Below are positions 1-10,200 of a DNA stretch of 64,000 nucleotides, one piece after another (within the stretch, counting starts at the first letter, position 1; each line of letters starts with the position of its first letter). The translations under genes were made by a program, and so were the position numbers. Origin of the DNA: CAXBNV01 sp963977185 (GTDB taxonomy: Bacteria; Pseudomonadota; Gammaproteobacteria; JAGOUU01); contig CAXBNV010000005.1 in the NCBI GenBank assembly GCA_963977185.1, forward strand, positions 33,459-97,458. The letters run 5' to 3'. The notes beneath the pieces were generated by a model. The model was not told the DNA's origin. It saw nothing but the letters and a program-made list of their open reading frames with translations, and ran no database searches.

Positions 1-1718
1 AAAGTTGCCTGAACATCAACAACTGGATAGTTAGCCATAACTCCATTTGCCAATTGCTCTTGTATACCTTTATCAATTGCAGGAATATACTCTCTTGGAA
101 TAACTCCGCCAACAATTTTATTTACAAATTTATAACCTTCACCTCTTTCTAAAGGCTCAAATTTAATGCACACATGACCATACTGTCCTCGTCCACCTGA
201 CTGCTTAATATACTTTCCTTCTTGATCAATAGGAGTAGTCAAGGTTTCTCTATAAGCTACCTGTGGTTTACCTACATTCGCTTCAACATTAAATTCTCTT
301 CTCATTCTGTCAACAATTATATCTAGATGTAGCTCACCCATTCCTGAAATAATAGTTTGACCCGATTCTTCATCACCAGAAACTTGAAAAGAAGGATCTT
401 CTTGAGCAAGTTTATTCAATGCTAGACTCATTCTTTCTTGATCAGCTTTAGTTTTTGGCTCAACTGCAACAGAGATAACAGGTTCCGGAAACTCCATCTG
501 CTCTAAGGTAACAATATTCTCTAAATCACAAAGAGTATTTCCTGTCGTTGTATATTTCAATCCAACTGCAGCAGCTATGTCACCCGCTCTAACTTCTTTA
601 ATTTCTTCTCTACTATTAGAATGCATTTGTAGCAAACGACCAATTCTCTCTTTTTTCTGCTTTACAGGATTATAAACTGTATCACCAGACTTCAGAACTC
701 CTGAATATACTCTGAAAAATGTAATAGACCCGACATAAGGGTCAGTTGCAATTTTAAAAGCTAATGACGAGAATTTGTCGCCATCATCAGCTTTTCTAGA
801 AACTTCATCTTCATTAGAATCTAGTCCTACAACAGACGGCACATCAATAGGTGATGGTAAGTACTCAACAACTGCATCAAGCATAGCTTGAACACCTTTA
901 TTTTTAAATGCACTGCCACAAAAACAAGGAATAATCTCATTTCTAAGAGTTAAATCTCTAATTGCTAATTTTATTTCTTCAACTGAAATATCACCTTCTG
1001 TTAAATACTTATCCATTAGCTCATCATTAGCCTCAGCTGCTGCTGCTACTAACTTTTCTCTATATTCATTAGCTTGTTCAACTAATTCAGATGGAATATC
1101 TTTTTCTTCAAACTCAAGACCTTTAGAAGCCTCGTCCCAATAGATAGCCTTCATTGAGACTAAATCTATAACTCCTTCAAAGTTTTCTTCGCTGCCTATT
1201 GCTAGCTGCATTGCCACTGGATTAGCAGAAAGTCTGTTTTTTATCTCATCAACTACTCTTAAAAAATTTGCGCCTTGTCGATCCATTTTATTAACGAACG
1301 CTATTCTTGGAACACCGTACTTATTTGCTTGTCTCCAAACAGTCTCTGATTGAGGCTCCACACCACCTACAGCACAAAAAACAGTGCAAGCACCATCTAA
1401 AACTCTAAGAGATCTTTCTACTTCTATAGTAAAATCAACGTGCCCAGGGGTATCAATAATATTAAATCTATATTTATTAGTAAATCTATTTCCCATACCC
1501 TGCCAAAAACAAGTTGTAGCAGCTGAAGTTATAGTTATACCTCTTTCTTGCTCTTGCTCCATCCAATCCATGACAGCGGCACCTTCATGAACTTCCCCTA
1601 TTTTATAAGATACTCCAGTGTAAAACAAAACTCTTTCTGTAGTTGTTGTTTTACCTGCATCAATGTGAGCCATAATACCTATATTACGGTATCTTTCAAT
1701 TGGTGTTTGCCTTGCCAT
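1..1718 (-). CDS. fusA: Elongation factor G, 3' part cut by window edge
   Basis: This is the translocation GTPase of the ribosome, which moves the tRNA-mRNA complex and, with ribosome recycling factor, splits post-termination ribosomes. The reverse strand reads from an ATG at 1718 (MARQTPIERYRNIGIMAHID...) with the P-loop AHIDAGKTTT, the G3 motif DTPGHVDF and the G4 motif NKMD, then domain II and the domain IV segment with GGRGQYGH. About 572 of roughly 700 residues are present and the C-terminus lies beyond base 1. A Shine-Dalgarno-like GGGGAAA precedes the ATG. It is the third gene of the rpsL-rpsG-fusA str operon, 96 bases after rpsG. No frameshift or missing motif is seen. Identification is certain. 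Confidence 0.97.
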   Translation of the reverse strand, partial: MARQTPIERYRNIGIMAHIDAGKTTTTERVLFYTGVSYKIGEVHEGAAVMDWMEQEQERGITITSAATTCFWQGMGNRFTNKYRFNIIDTPGHVDFTIEVERSLRVLDGACTVFCAVGGVEPQSETVWRQANKYGVPRIAFVNKMDRQGANFLRVVDEIKNRLSANPVAMQLAIGSEENFEGVIDLVSMKAIYWDEASKGLEFEEKDIPSELVEQANEYREKLVAAAAEANDELMDKYLTEGDISVEEIKLAIRDLTLRNEIIPCFCGSAFKNKGVQAMLDAVVEYLPSPIDVPSVVGLDSNEDEVSRKADDGDKFSSLAFKIATDPYVGSITFFRVYSGVLKSGDTVYNPVKQKKERIGRLLQMHSNSREEIKEVRAGDIAAAVGLKYTTTGNTLCDLENIVTLEQMEFPEPVISVAVEPKTKADQERMSLALNKLAQEDPSFQVSGDEESGQTIISGMGELHLDIIVDRMRREFNVEANVGKPQVAYRETLTTPIDQEGKYIKQSGGRGQYGHVCIKFEPLERGEGYKFVNKIVGGVIPREYIPAIDKGIQEQLANGVMANYPVVDVQAT

Positions 1719-1814
1719 TTTAATTATTTCCCCAAATAACGCTAAAACTTCTAAAACTGTTAAAACTTCTAAAATAATAGTTGCATAACATTGCTACAAT
1801 TAATAGCAAAGCTA

Positions 1815-2324
1815 TTATCCATAGTGAGCAAAGGCTTGGTTTGCTTCGGCCATTTTATGCATATCTTCACGCATTCTAATAGAACTACCTTTTGCCTCAA
1901 ACGCATCTGCCATTTCATTTGATAATCTTGCAGCAAAACCTTTTTCTTTTCTATTTCTTGATGCTTTAATAAGCCACTTCATTGCTATTTGTTCTTTTCT
2001 AGCAGAATTTACTGAGGTTGGAATCTGATAAGTTGCACCGCCAATTCTTCTAGACTTAACTTCAACTGATGGACCAACATTGTCTAACACTTTATAAAAC
2101 AAATCAACTTGAATATCTTTTTCTGTTCTACCTTCAGTATCAGTTAATTTACCAGCAACTTTTAACTTATTATACATGCCATCTAAGCCAGTATATAAAA
2201 TATTTTCAGCTATAGATCTCTTCCCGCTTAGCATAATCATATTAATAAATCTTGCTATTTTAACATTTCCATATATAGAATCTGGAATAATCTGTCTTTT
2301 AATCGCTCTACGTCTTCTTGCCAT
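1815..2324 (-). CDS. rpsG: 30S ribosomal protein S7
   Basis: S7 nucleates assembly of the 30S head by binding the 3' major domain of 16S rRNA and lines the E site. The 169-residue product starts MARRRRAIKR and carries the basic S7 N-terminus, the segment AENILYTGLDGM, and the family region VGPSVEVKSRRIGGATYQIP, then a long helical C-terminus ending AEANQAFAHYG. It lies 27 bases after rpsL and before fusA, the usual str operon order. In other bacteria S7 represses this operon by binding the rpsL-rpsG spacer. The spacer here is short and AT-rich, and I see no obvious copy of that structure. Confidence 0.98.
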   Translation of the reverse strand: MARRRRAIKRQIIPDSIYGNVKIARFINMIMLSGKRSIAENILYTGLDGMYNKLKVAGKLTDTEGRTEKDIQVDLFYKVLDNVGPSVEVKSRRIGGATYQIPTSVNSARKEQIAMKWLIKASRNRKEKGFAARLSNEMADAFEAKGSSIRMREDMHKMAEANQAFAHYG

Positions 2325-2351
2325 TTTTTAATACCCTATAACAATTTAATC

Positions 2352-2750
2352 TTACTTTTTATCTTTTTTTGAATCTTTTGGCATTTTAGCTCCGTATTTA
2401 GATCTACTTTGCTTTCTATCTTTTACACCTGTAGTATCTAAATTACCACGAACAATTGTATACCTAACACCTGGTAAATCAGGAACCCTTCCACCTCTTA
2501 CCAAAACAATAGAATGCTCCTGTAAATTATGGCCTTCACCAGGAATATATGCTGTAACTTCAATCTTATTAGTCAATCTAACCCTAGCAACTTTTCTTAA
2601 AGCTGAATTTGGTTTCTTAGGAGTCGTTGTATAAACTCTTAAACATACACCTCTTTTCTGTGGATTTCCCTTCAGAGCCGGGCCTTTAGCTTTTTTTAAT
2701 TGCTGCTTTCTAGCTGATGCTTTTCTTATTACTTGATTTACTCTAGCCAT
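2352..2750 (-). CDS. rpsL: 30S ribosomal protein S12, with Pro at the usual Lys88
   Basis: S12 is the decoding-centre protein that sets translational accuracy and the response to streptomycin. The 132-residue product shows the hallmark CLRVYTTTPKKPNSALRKVARVRL and GEGHNLQEHSIVLVRGGRV. The lysine equivalent to E. coli Lys43 is kept (residue 45). The next hotspot, normally RVKDLPGVRYH, reads RVPDLPGVRYT, so the equivalent of Lys88 is Pro90 and a conserved His is Thr. The tail is lysine-rich and about eight residues longer than in E. coli. An AGAGGT ribosome binding site precedes the ATG. It is the first gene of the str operon, with its own promoter upstream. Confidence 0.98.
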   Translation of the reverse strand: MARVNQVIRKASARKQQLKKAKGPALKGNPQKRGVCLRVYTTTPKKPNSALRKVARVRLTNKIEVTAYIPGEGHNLQEHSIVLVRGGRVPDLPGVRYTIVRGNLDTTGVKDRKQSRSKYGAKMPKDSKKDKK

Positions 2751-2804
2751 TAAAATAATTACCTCTATCTAAAAATATAACGCCAAACCCCTAACGACTA
2801 TAGG

Positions 2805-2833
2805 ATAGTATAATCCTATAGCCTAATGGTCAA
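2805..2833 (-). promoter_or_regulatory. sigma-70 type promoter of the str operon (rpsL-rpsG-fusA)
   Basis: On the minus strand TTGACC (2828-2833) and TACTAT (2805-2810) are separated by exactly 17 bases, in the rpoC-rpsL spacer and about 55 bases before the rpsL start. The -10 element lies inside a perfect 9-bp inverted repeat (2798-2806 with 2813-2821, 6-base loop). The hairpin has no U-run, so it looks more like an operator or a chance palindrome than a terminator. Confidence 0.7.
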
Positions 2834-2904
2834 GCGTTTTTATAAAATATATATATTAAATCTTAATTTAAACAATAATCCTTAAATTTTTGCTTAATTA
2901 TAAT

Positions 2905-5900
2905 TTATTTATTATCTACAACTGTTTCACTAATTTCTGGAACTGTGCTTTTTACATCAGAACTAGATACATCTTTTGTAGCATCACCGTTCAAATTAAC
3001 ATTTTTACCACTTAAAATAGCTTTATTTCTTTTCTTTCTTTGATGATAAGCAAAACCTGTTCCAGCTGGTATCAATCTACCAACCATAACGTTTTCTTTT
3101 AATCCTCTTAGAATATCAATTTTTCCACTAACAGCAGCTTCAGTTAGGACCCTAGTCGTTTCCTGGAATGATGCTGCAGATATAAATGATTCTGTTGTTA
3201 ATGATGCTTTAGTTATTCCCATTAAAATTGGTTTATAATTTACAAGCTGTTTTTTATTACTATACAACTCTTCATTTAAAGTTCTTGCATGACTTAATTC
3301 AATATGTTCATCAGGAATTAAATCACTATCCCCATTATTAACAACTGTGACTTTTCTTAGCATCTGTCTAATAATAACTTCAATATGTTTATCATTAATT
3401 CTAACGCCTTGTAAACGATAAACATCTTGTATCTCACTTATAATGTAAGTCGCTAATGCATTAACACCTAGCAATCTTAATACATCATGAGGATTTGTTT
3501 CTCCTTCAGAAATAACATCACCTTGCTCAACATGCTCACCTTCAAAAACTGAAACTTGTCTCCACTTAGGAATCATTATCTCATATGGTCCTTTCTCGCT
3601 ATCAACAGGAGTAATTATAAGTCTTCTTTTTCCTTTAGTTTCTTTACCAAAACTAACTAAACCAGAGATCTCTGCAAGTATTGCACAATCTTTTGGAGAG
3701 CGAGCTTCAAATAAATCTGCTACTCGAGGTAAACCACCGGTAATATCTCTAGTTTTTGAAGATTCTTGAGGTATTCTCGCAATTACATCACCGACTTGAA
3801 TGTCACTGTTATCATCAACAGAAACTAAAGCATTAACTGGTAAAAAGTACTGCGCTGGAAACTTAGTGCCAGGAAGCATAACTTCATCACCATTAACATC
3901 CGTTACTTTCACCATCGGTCGTAATTCTTTGCTAGTTGAACTTCTACCCTTAGAATCAATAACTATAGTAGTACTTAACCCTGTGATGTCATCCATTTGT
4001 GTTTTAACAGAAGCATCTTCATACATATCTACATAAGATATCTTACCAGAAACTTCAGTTATTATAGGATGAGTATGAGGATCCCACTTAGCAACTATAC
4101 TTCCAGCCTTAACAGTAGCACCATCTTTATGATCTAACACTGCTCCATATGGAACTTTATAACGTTCTCTTTCACGACCATATTCATCACCTATAGCTAA
4201 TTCACCTGATCTAGAAACAACTACCAGCTTTTCATGCCTATTAGCAATAGTTTTCATATTATGTAATTTGATTTTACCATCAAATCTAACTTGAATATTA
4301 TTACTAGCTGTTGCTCTTGATGCTGCACCACCAATATGGAAAGTTCTCATCGTTAACTGCGTTCCTGGTTCACCAATTGATTGCGCCGCAATAACACCAA
4401 CTGATTCACCTATATTAACCACATGACCTCGTGATAAATCTCGCCCATAACACTTAGCACATATACCATACTTAGTTTCACAGGTTATTGCAGATCTAAC
4501 TTTCAAAGTATAAATACCAGCTTGCTCTACTAAGTCTATATTTGTCTCATCTAATAAAGATCCTGCTTCTAAAATAACATTACCAGTTTTTGGATCTTTT
4601 AAGTCTTCTTGAACAGCTCGACCTAAAACTCTTTCAGCTAAAGGCTCAACAATATCACCACCTTGAATAAACGGAGAAACAAAAACTCCATTTACTGTAC
4701 CACAATCATTTTCAGTGATAACTAAATCTTGACCAACATCAACTAATCGTCTTGTTAAATAACCTGAGTTAGCTGTTTTCAACGCAGTATCAGCAAGACC
4801 TTTACGAGCTCCATGAGTAGAAATAAAGTACTGTAATACATCTAAACCTTCTCTGAAATTTGCAGTAATAGGTGTTTCGATAATTGAACCATCAGGTTTA
4901 GCCATAAGACCACGCATACCTGCAAGCTGTCTTATCTGTGCAGCAGAACCCCTTGCACCTGAATCAGCCATCATATATACGGAATTAAAGGAATCTTGCT
5001 CAACTATATCGCCATTCTCTAACTCTACTTTATCTTTAGATAAACCGTCCATCATTGCCTTAGCAACTTGATCATTAGTATGAGACCAAATATCAATAAC
5101 TTTATTATATCTTTCACCATCTGTTAACAAACCTGATGAATATTGAGTTTCAATTTCTTTAACTTGCAACTCAGCTTGCTCAATAATATTTTTCTTTGAA
5201 TTTGGAATGACTAAATCATCAACGCAAATAGATACACCTGCTCGTGTCGCAAACTTAAATCCTGTATACATAAGTTGATCTGCAAAAATTACTGTGTCTT
5301 TAAGTCCTGCAGTTCTATAACTATAATCTACCAAATTAGATATTTCTTTTTTCGTCAATACTTTGTTAACTAATGAAAAAGGTAATTTTTTTGGTAAAAT
5401 TTCTGCTAACAATGATCTTCCTACTGTCGTACTAACTATCTCACCATCAATTCTTACCTTGATAGCAGCATTCAAATCAATAGCTCTAGTTTCATAAGCT
5501 CTTTCTACTTCAGCAAAGTCATAAAAAACTTTATTTCTGCCAACAGCAACAATATTTTCTCTAGTCATATAATATAGACCTAGAACAATATCTTGAGAAG
5601 GAACAATAATTGGCTCACCATTTGATGGAGATAAAATATTGTTTGATGACATCATTAGAGCTCTTGCTTCTAATTGAGCCTCTGTAGTTAGAGGGAGATG
5701 AACAGCCATCTGATCTCCATCAAAATCGGCATTATATGCAGCACATACTAAAGGATGAAGCTGTATAGCTTTACCTTCAATTAGCAACGGCTCAAAAGCT
5801 TGAATACCTAGTCTATGTAATGTAGGAGCCCTGTTCAATAACATAGGATATTCTCTTATAACATCCTCTAAAATATCCCATACCTCAGGAGCTTCAGTTT

Positions 5901-7104
5901 CTACCATTTTTTTAGCAGCTTTAATAGTAGTTGCTATACCTAATCTTTCTAGTTTACTAAAAATATACGGCTTAAATAATTCTAAAGCCATTTTTTTAGG
6001 TAATCCAAATTGATGTAATTTCAACGTTGGACCCACAACAATAACTGAACGACCAGAATAATCTACACGCTTACCTAATAAATTCTGTCTAAATCTACCT
6101 TGTTTACCCTTGATCATATCAGCCAAAGACTTCAGAGGTCTCTTATTAGAACCAGTTATAGCTCTACCTCTTCTGCCGTTATCTAATAAAGCATCAACAG
6201 CTTCTTGTAACATCCTTTTTTCATTTCTTACAATAATATCAGGCGCATTTAAGTCCAATAATCTTTTTAATCTATTGTTTCTATTAATAACTCTTCTGTA
6301 CAAGTCATTTAAATCTGATGTAGCGAAACGTCCTCCATCTAAAGGAACTAATGGCCTTAAATCTGGAGGTAAAACAGGGAGAACTGATAAAATCATCCAC
6401 TCTGGATTATTATCTGATTTAGCAAAAGACTCTAATAACTTCAATCTCTTGCGATATTTTTTAATTAAAGTATCAGAAGTCACTTCTTCTAACTGAGTTC
6501 GAATAGTTGTGATTACTTCATCAAGATTTAATTTATTCAACAATGCTTTTATTGCTTCAGCACCCATTCCAGCATCAAATTCATCGCCATATTCTTCAAT
6601 TGACTCTAAATAAGCTTCATCAGATAGTAATTGTCCTGATTCTAAAGGAGTCATACCTGGGTCAACAACAACAAAAGATTCAAAATATAATATTTTCTCT
6701 ATATCTTTCAATGGAATATCTAACATTAACCCAATACGAGATGGTAATGATTTCAACATCCATATATGTGCTACTGGAGATGCCAATTCTATATGGCCCA
6801 TTCTTTCTCTTCTAACTTTTGCTTGAGTAACTTCTACTCCACATTTTTCACAGATAATTCCTCTATGTTTTAGCCTTTTATATTTTCCGCACAAACATTC
6901 ATAATCCTTAACTGGACCAAATATTTTAGCGCAAAATAAACCGTCTCTTTCTGGCTTAAATGTTCGATAGTTAATCGTTTCTGGCTTTTTAACTTCTCCA
7001 TAAGAGTTTGCTCGTATCTGTTCAGGCGATGCCAAACCTATTTTTATATAATCAAAACTTTTAATTGCATTTTGTGGCTTTATCAAATTAAGTAAATCTT
7101 TCAA
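2905..7104 (-). CDS. rpoC: RNA polymerase beta' subunit
   Basis: The beta' subunit forms half of the RNA polymerase catalytic cleft. The 1399-residue product has the N-terminal zinc site (CLCGKYKRLKHRGIICEKCG, four cysteines), the catalytic loop NADFDGDQMAVH with its three Mg-binding aspartates, the trigger-loop region, and the second zinc site (CETKYGICAKCYGRD). The C-terminus ends in a short Ser/Val/Asp-rich tail. The start is a TTG at 7104, preceded by AAGGAG at good spacing. An out-of-frame ATG CTT TGA lies between them and overlaps the TTG. It follows rpoB by 108 bases. Length and motifs are normal. Confidence 0.99.
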   Translation of the reverse strand: MKDLLNLIKPQNAIKSFDYIKIGLASPEQIRANSYGEVKKPETINYRTFKPERDGLFCAKIFGPVKDYECLCGKYKRLKHRGIICEKCGVEVTQAKVRRERMGHIELASPVAHIWMLKSLPSRIGLMLDIPLKDIEKILYFESFVVVDPGMTPLESGQLLSDEAYLESIEEYGDEFDAGMGAEAIKALLNKLNLDEVITTIRTQLEEVTSDTLIKKYRKRLKLLESFAKSDNNPEWMILSVLPVLPPDLRPLVPLDGGRFATSDLNDLYRRVINRNNRLKRLLDLNAPDIIVRNEKRMLQEAVDALLDNGRRGRAITGSNKRPLKSLADMIKGKQGRFRQNLLGKRVDYSGRSVIVVGPTLKLHQFGLPKKMALELFKPYIFSKLERLGIATTIKAAKKMVETEAPEVWDILEDVIREYPMLLNRAPTLHRLGIQAFEPLLIEGKAIQLHPLVCAAYNADFDGDQMAVHLPLTTEAQLEARALMMSSNNILSPSNGEPIIVPSQDIVLGLYYMTRENIVAVGRNKVFYDFAEVERAYETRAIDLNAAIKVRIDGEIVSTTVGRSLLAEILPKKLPFSLVNKVLTKKEISNLVDYSYRTAGLKDTVIFADQLMYTGFKFATRAGVSICVDDLVIPNSKKNIIEQAELQVKEIETQYSSGLLTDGERYNKVIDIWSHTNDQVAKAMMDGLSKDKVELENGDIVEQDSFNSVYMMADSGARGSAAQIRQLAGMRGLMAKPDGSIIETPITANFREGLDVLQYFISTHGARKGLADTALKTANSGYLTRRLVDVGQDLVITENDCGTVNGVFVSPFIQGGDIVEPLAERVLGRAVQEDLKDPKTGNVILEAGSLLDETNIDLVEQAGIYTLKVRSAITCETKYGICAKCYGRDLSRGHVVNIGESVGVIAAQSIGEPGTQLTMRTFHIGGAASRATASNNIQVRFDGKIKLHNMKTIANRHEKLVVVSRSGELAIGDEYGRERERYKVPYGAVLDHKDGATVKAGSIVAKWDPHTHPIITEVSGKISYVDMYEDASVKTQMDDITGLSTTIVIDSKGRSSTSKELRPMVKVTDVNGDEVMLPGTKFPAQYFLPVNALVSVDDNSDIQVGDVIARIPQESSKTRDITGGLPRVADLFEARSPKDCAILAEISGLVSFGKETKGKRRLIITPVDSEKGPYEIMIPKWRQVSVFEGEHVEQGDVISEGETNPHDVLRLLGVNALATYIISEIQDVYRLQGVRINDKHIEVIIRQMLRKVTVVNNGDSDLIPDEHIELSHARTLNEELYSNKKQLVNYKPILMGITKASLTTESFISAASFQETTRVLTEAAVSGKIDILRGLKENVMVGRLIPAGTGFAYHQRKKRNKAILSGKNVNLNGDATKDVSSSDVKSTVPEISETVVDNK

Positions 7105-7200
7105 AGCATAGCTCCTTAAGAAAAAAGAGATCGTTAAAAATAATTAGTAATTATAACCTATTAGAAATTACATTTGCTATCAGCTATATAAAAGCAAAGA

Positions 7201-7226
7201 ATAAAGAGAATTTTAATTCTCTTTAT
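7201..7226 (-). other. Palindrome covering the rpoB stop codon
   Basis: A near-perfect inverted repeat (12-bp arms around a 2-base centre) spans the last codons and stop of rpoB. It could form a hairpin at the rpoB 3' end, in the 108-base rpoB-rpoC spacer. There is no following U-run, so a processing or mRNA-stability role is likelier than termination. It may be partly a by-product of the AT-rich codons there. Confidence 0.35.
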
Positions 7227-10200
7227 CCAATTCTATATCCAATGCTAATGCTTTAATTTCTTTTAATAATACATTAAATGACTCCGGTATACCTGTATCC
7301 ATAGAATGGTTTCCGTCTACTATATTCTTATAAATTTTTGTACGTCCTTCAATGTCATCAGATTTAACCGTTAACATTTCTTGTAACGTGTAAGACGCTC
7401 CATAAGCTTCAAGTGCCCATACTTCCATTTCTCCAAATCTTTGACCACCAAACTGTGCTTTACCACCAAGAGGTTGCTGTGTGACAAGACTATAAGAACC
7501 TGTAGATCTAGCATGCATTTTATCATCTACTAAATGATTTAGTTTTAAAATATACATACATCCAACAGTTATTTCTCTAGAAAAGGTTTCTCCTGTACGA
7601 CCATCATACAATTTCACCTGGCCTCTTTCGGGTAAATCTGCAAGCCTTAACATATCTTTAACTTCTTTTTCACTTGCACCATTAAAAACAGGAGTAGCCA
7701 TAGGAACACCAGCTCTTAAATTATCTGCTAAGTCAAAAACTTCATCATCAGATAAATCATCAATACTATATTGTTCAACAGAATTTTTATTATAAACTTC
7801 ACCTAAAAATTCTTTTAATTCTTTAGTATCGACTTTACCAGAATTTGATATTCTTGCATCATATTGCTTATCAGCTATTCTTCCAATTTTAATACCCAAT
7901 GCTTTAGCTGCCCATCCTAAATGAGTCTCTAAAAGCTGACCAATATTCATACGAGAAGGTACACCCAATGGATTTAAAACTATATCAACTGGAGTTCCAT
8001 CTTCTAAGTAAGGCATATCCTCTACTGGAACAATTGTAGATATAACCCCCTTATTACCATGTCTTCCTGCCATTTTATCGCCAGGTTGAATCCTTCTTTT
8101 TACAGCAACATATACCTTTACAACTTTTAATACGCCAGCAGATAATTCATCTCCTTGGGTAATTTTCTTTTTGTTTTCTTCAAAAAGTTTTTCATAATTT
8201 TCAGCTAGCTCTTTTAATTGAACTTGCATATGCTCTAACGTAATATTTAAGTCTTCATCGTCAAAAGTTATTTCAAACCACTGAGAAAAAATCAAATTAT
8301 TAAGAATATCATCTGTAATAACAGTGCCAGATTTTAAGCCTTTTGGACCTTGTTTAATTTTTTTATTTAAAATAAGATCTTTAACTCTAGAATATAAATT
8401 ACGTTCTAAAATTCTATATTCATCATCTAAATCTTCTTTTACTCTTGCAAGCTCAGCTTTTTCTATCTCAAGTGCCCTTGGATCTTTTTTAACACCTTCT
8501 CTAGTAAATACATGTACATCAATTACTGTACCTGATAATCCTGTAGGAACTCTTATAGAAGAATCTTTAACATCAGATGCTTTCTCACCAAAAATAGCTC
8601 TTAATAGCTTTTCTTCAGGAGTTAATTGAGTTTCACCTTTTGGAGTAACTTTCCCAACAAGAATATCTCCTGAAGTAACCTTAGCACCAATATAGACAAT
8701 TCCCGACTCATCTAATTTTGATAAGGCAGACTCGCTAACATTAGGAATATCAGCTGTGATTTCTTCTGGGCCTAGTTTTGTATCTCTTGCTATACATACC
8801 AATTCTTCAATATGTATAGAAGTAAACCTATCTTCCTCAACTACTCTTTCTGATATTAAAATAGAATCCTCAAAGTTGTAACCATTCCAAGGCATAAAGG
8901 CTACTAATAGATTTTGTCCTAAAGACAAATCACCCATATCAGTTGCAGAGCCATCAGCTAAAACATCACCTTTTTTAATTTCACAACCAACATCAACCAA
9001 AGATGTTTGATTTATACATGTATTTTGATTAGATTTTATATACTTTCTTAAATTATAAATATCAACACCAGAGCTATTATCATCTACCTCTTCATTATTT
9101 ACTTTTATAATGATTCTAGATGCATCAACAAACTCAACTACTCCACCTCTAGTAGCAACAATAGTCACACCAGAATCTACAGCAACAGTTCTCTCAAATC
9201 CTGTTCCTACCAAAGGCTTTTCAGCAATAATAGTAGGTACTGCCTGACGTTGCATATTAGATCCCATTAATGCTCTATTTGCATCATCATGCTCTAAAAA
9301 AGGTATTAATGAAGCTGCAACAGATACAATTTGACTAGGCGAAATATCCATGTAATTTATTTTATCAGGACTAGCATAAGCAAACTCTTGCTGATGTCGG
9401 CAAGGAACTAAATCATCTATTAAATTACCTTCTTTATCAACTTTTGCATTAGCTTGGGCTATATAAAAAGCAGACTCTTCAATTGCAGATATAAAATCCA
9501 TGTCATCAGTTACTTTACCATCAATAACTCTTCTTAATGGAGTCTCGATAAAACCATATTTATTGGCTCTAGCATAAACCGACAAGGAATTAATCAACCC
9601 AATATTTGGCCCCTCAGGAGTTTCAATTGGACATAATCTACCATAATGTGTTGTATGTACATCTCGAACCTCAAATCCAGCTCTTTCTCTTGTCAGACCA
9701 CCAGGTCCTAATGCTGAAACTCTTCTTTTATGGGTAATTTCAGATAAAGGATTATTTTGATCCATGAACTGTGATAATTGGCTAGTACCAAAGAATTCTT
9801 TTATAACAGCTGAAACAGGCTTAGAGTTCAATAAATCCTGAGGCATAATATTTTCTAAATCAGCAATACTTAGCCTTTCTTTTACTGTTCTTTCAACCCT
9901 AATTAAACCAAGTCTAAATTGATTTTCAACCATTTCACCAACGCTACGAACACGACGATTTCCTAGGTTATCAATATCATCAACATTTCCTTTTCCATCT
10001 CTTATATCAATTAACTCTTTAACAACATCTACAATGTCATCATTAGTTAAAGTACCTTGTCCTTCACTATCTTTTCTTCTTAAACGTCTATTAAACTTCA
10101 TTCTACCGACTTCAGATAGATCATATCTTTCTGGTAAAAAGAATAAACTTTCAAATAAACCTTCTGCAGAATCTTTAGTAGGAGGCTCTCCTGGACGCAT

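Noticed and set aside
6543..6815. A Leu-rich plus-strand frame of 90 residues
   Set aside because: It is the complement of rpoC coding sequence and has no start context or family features.
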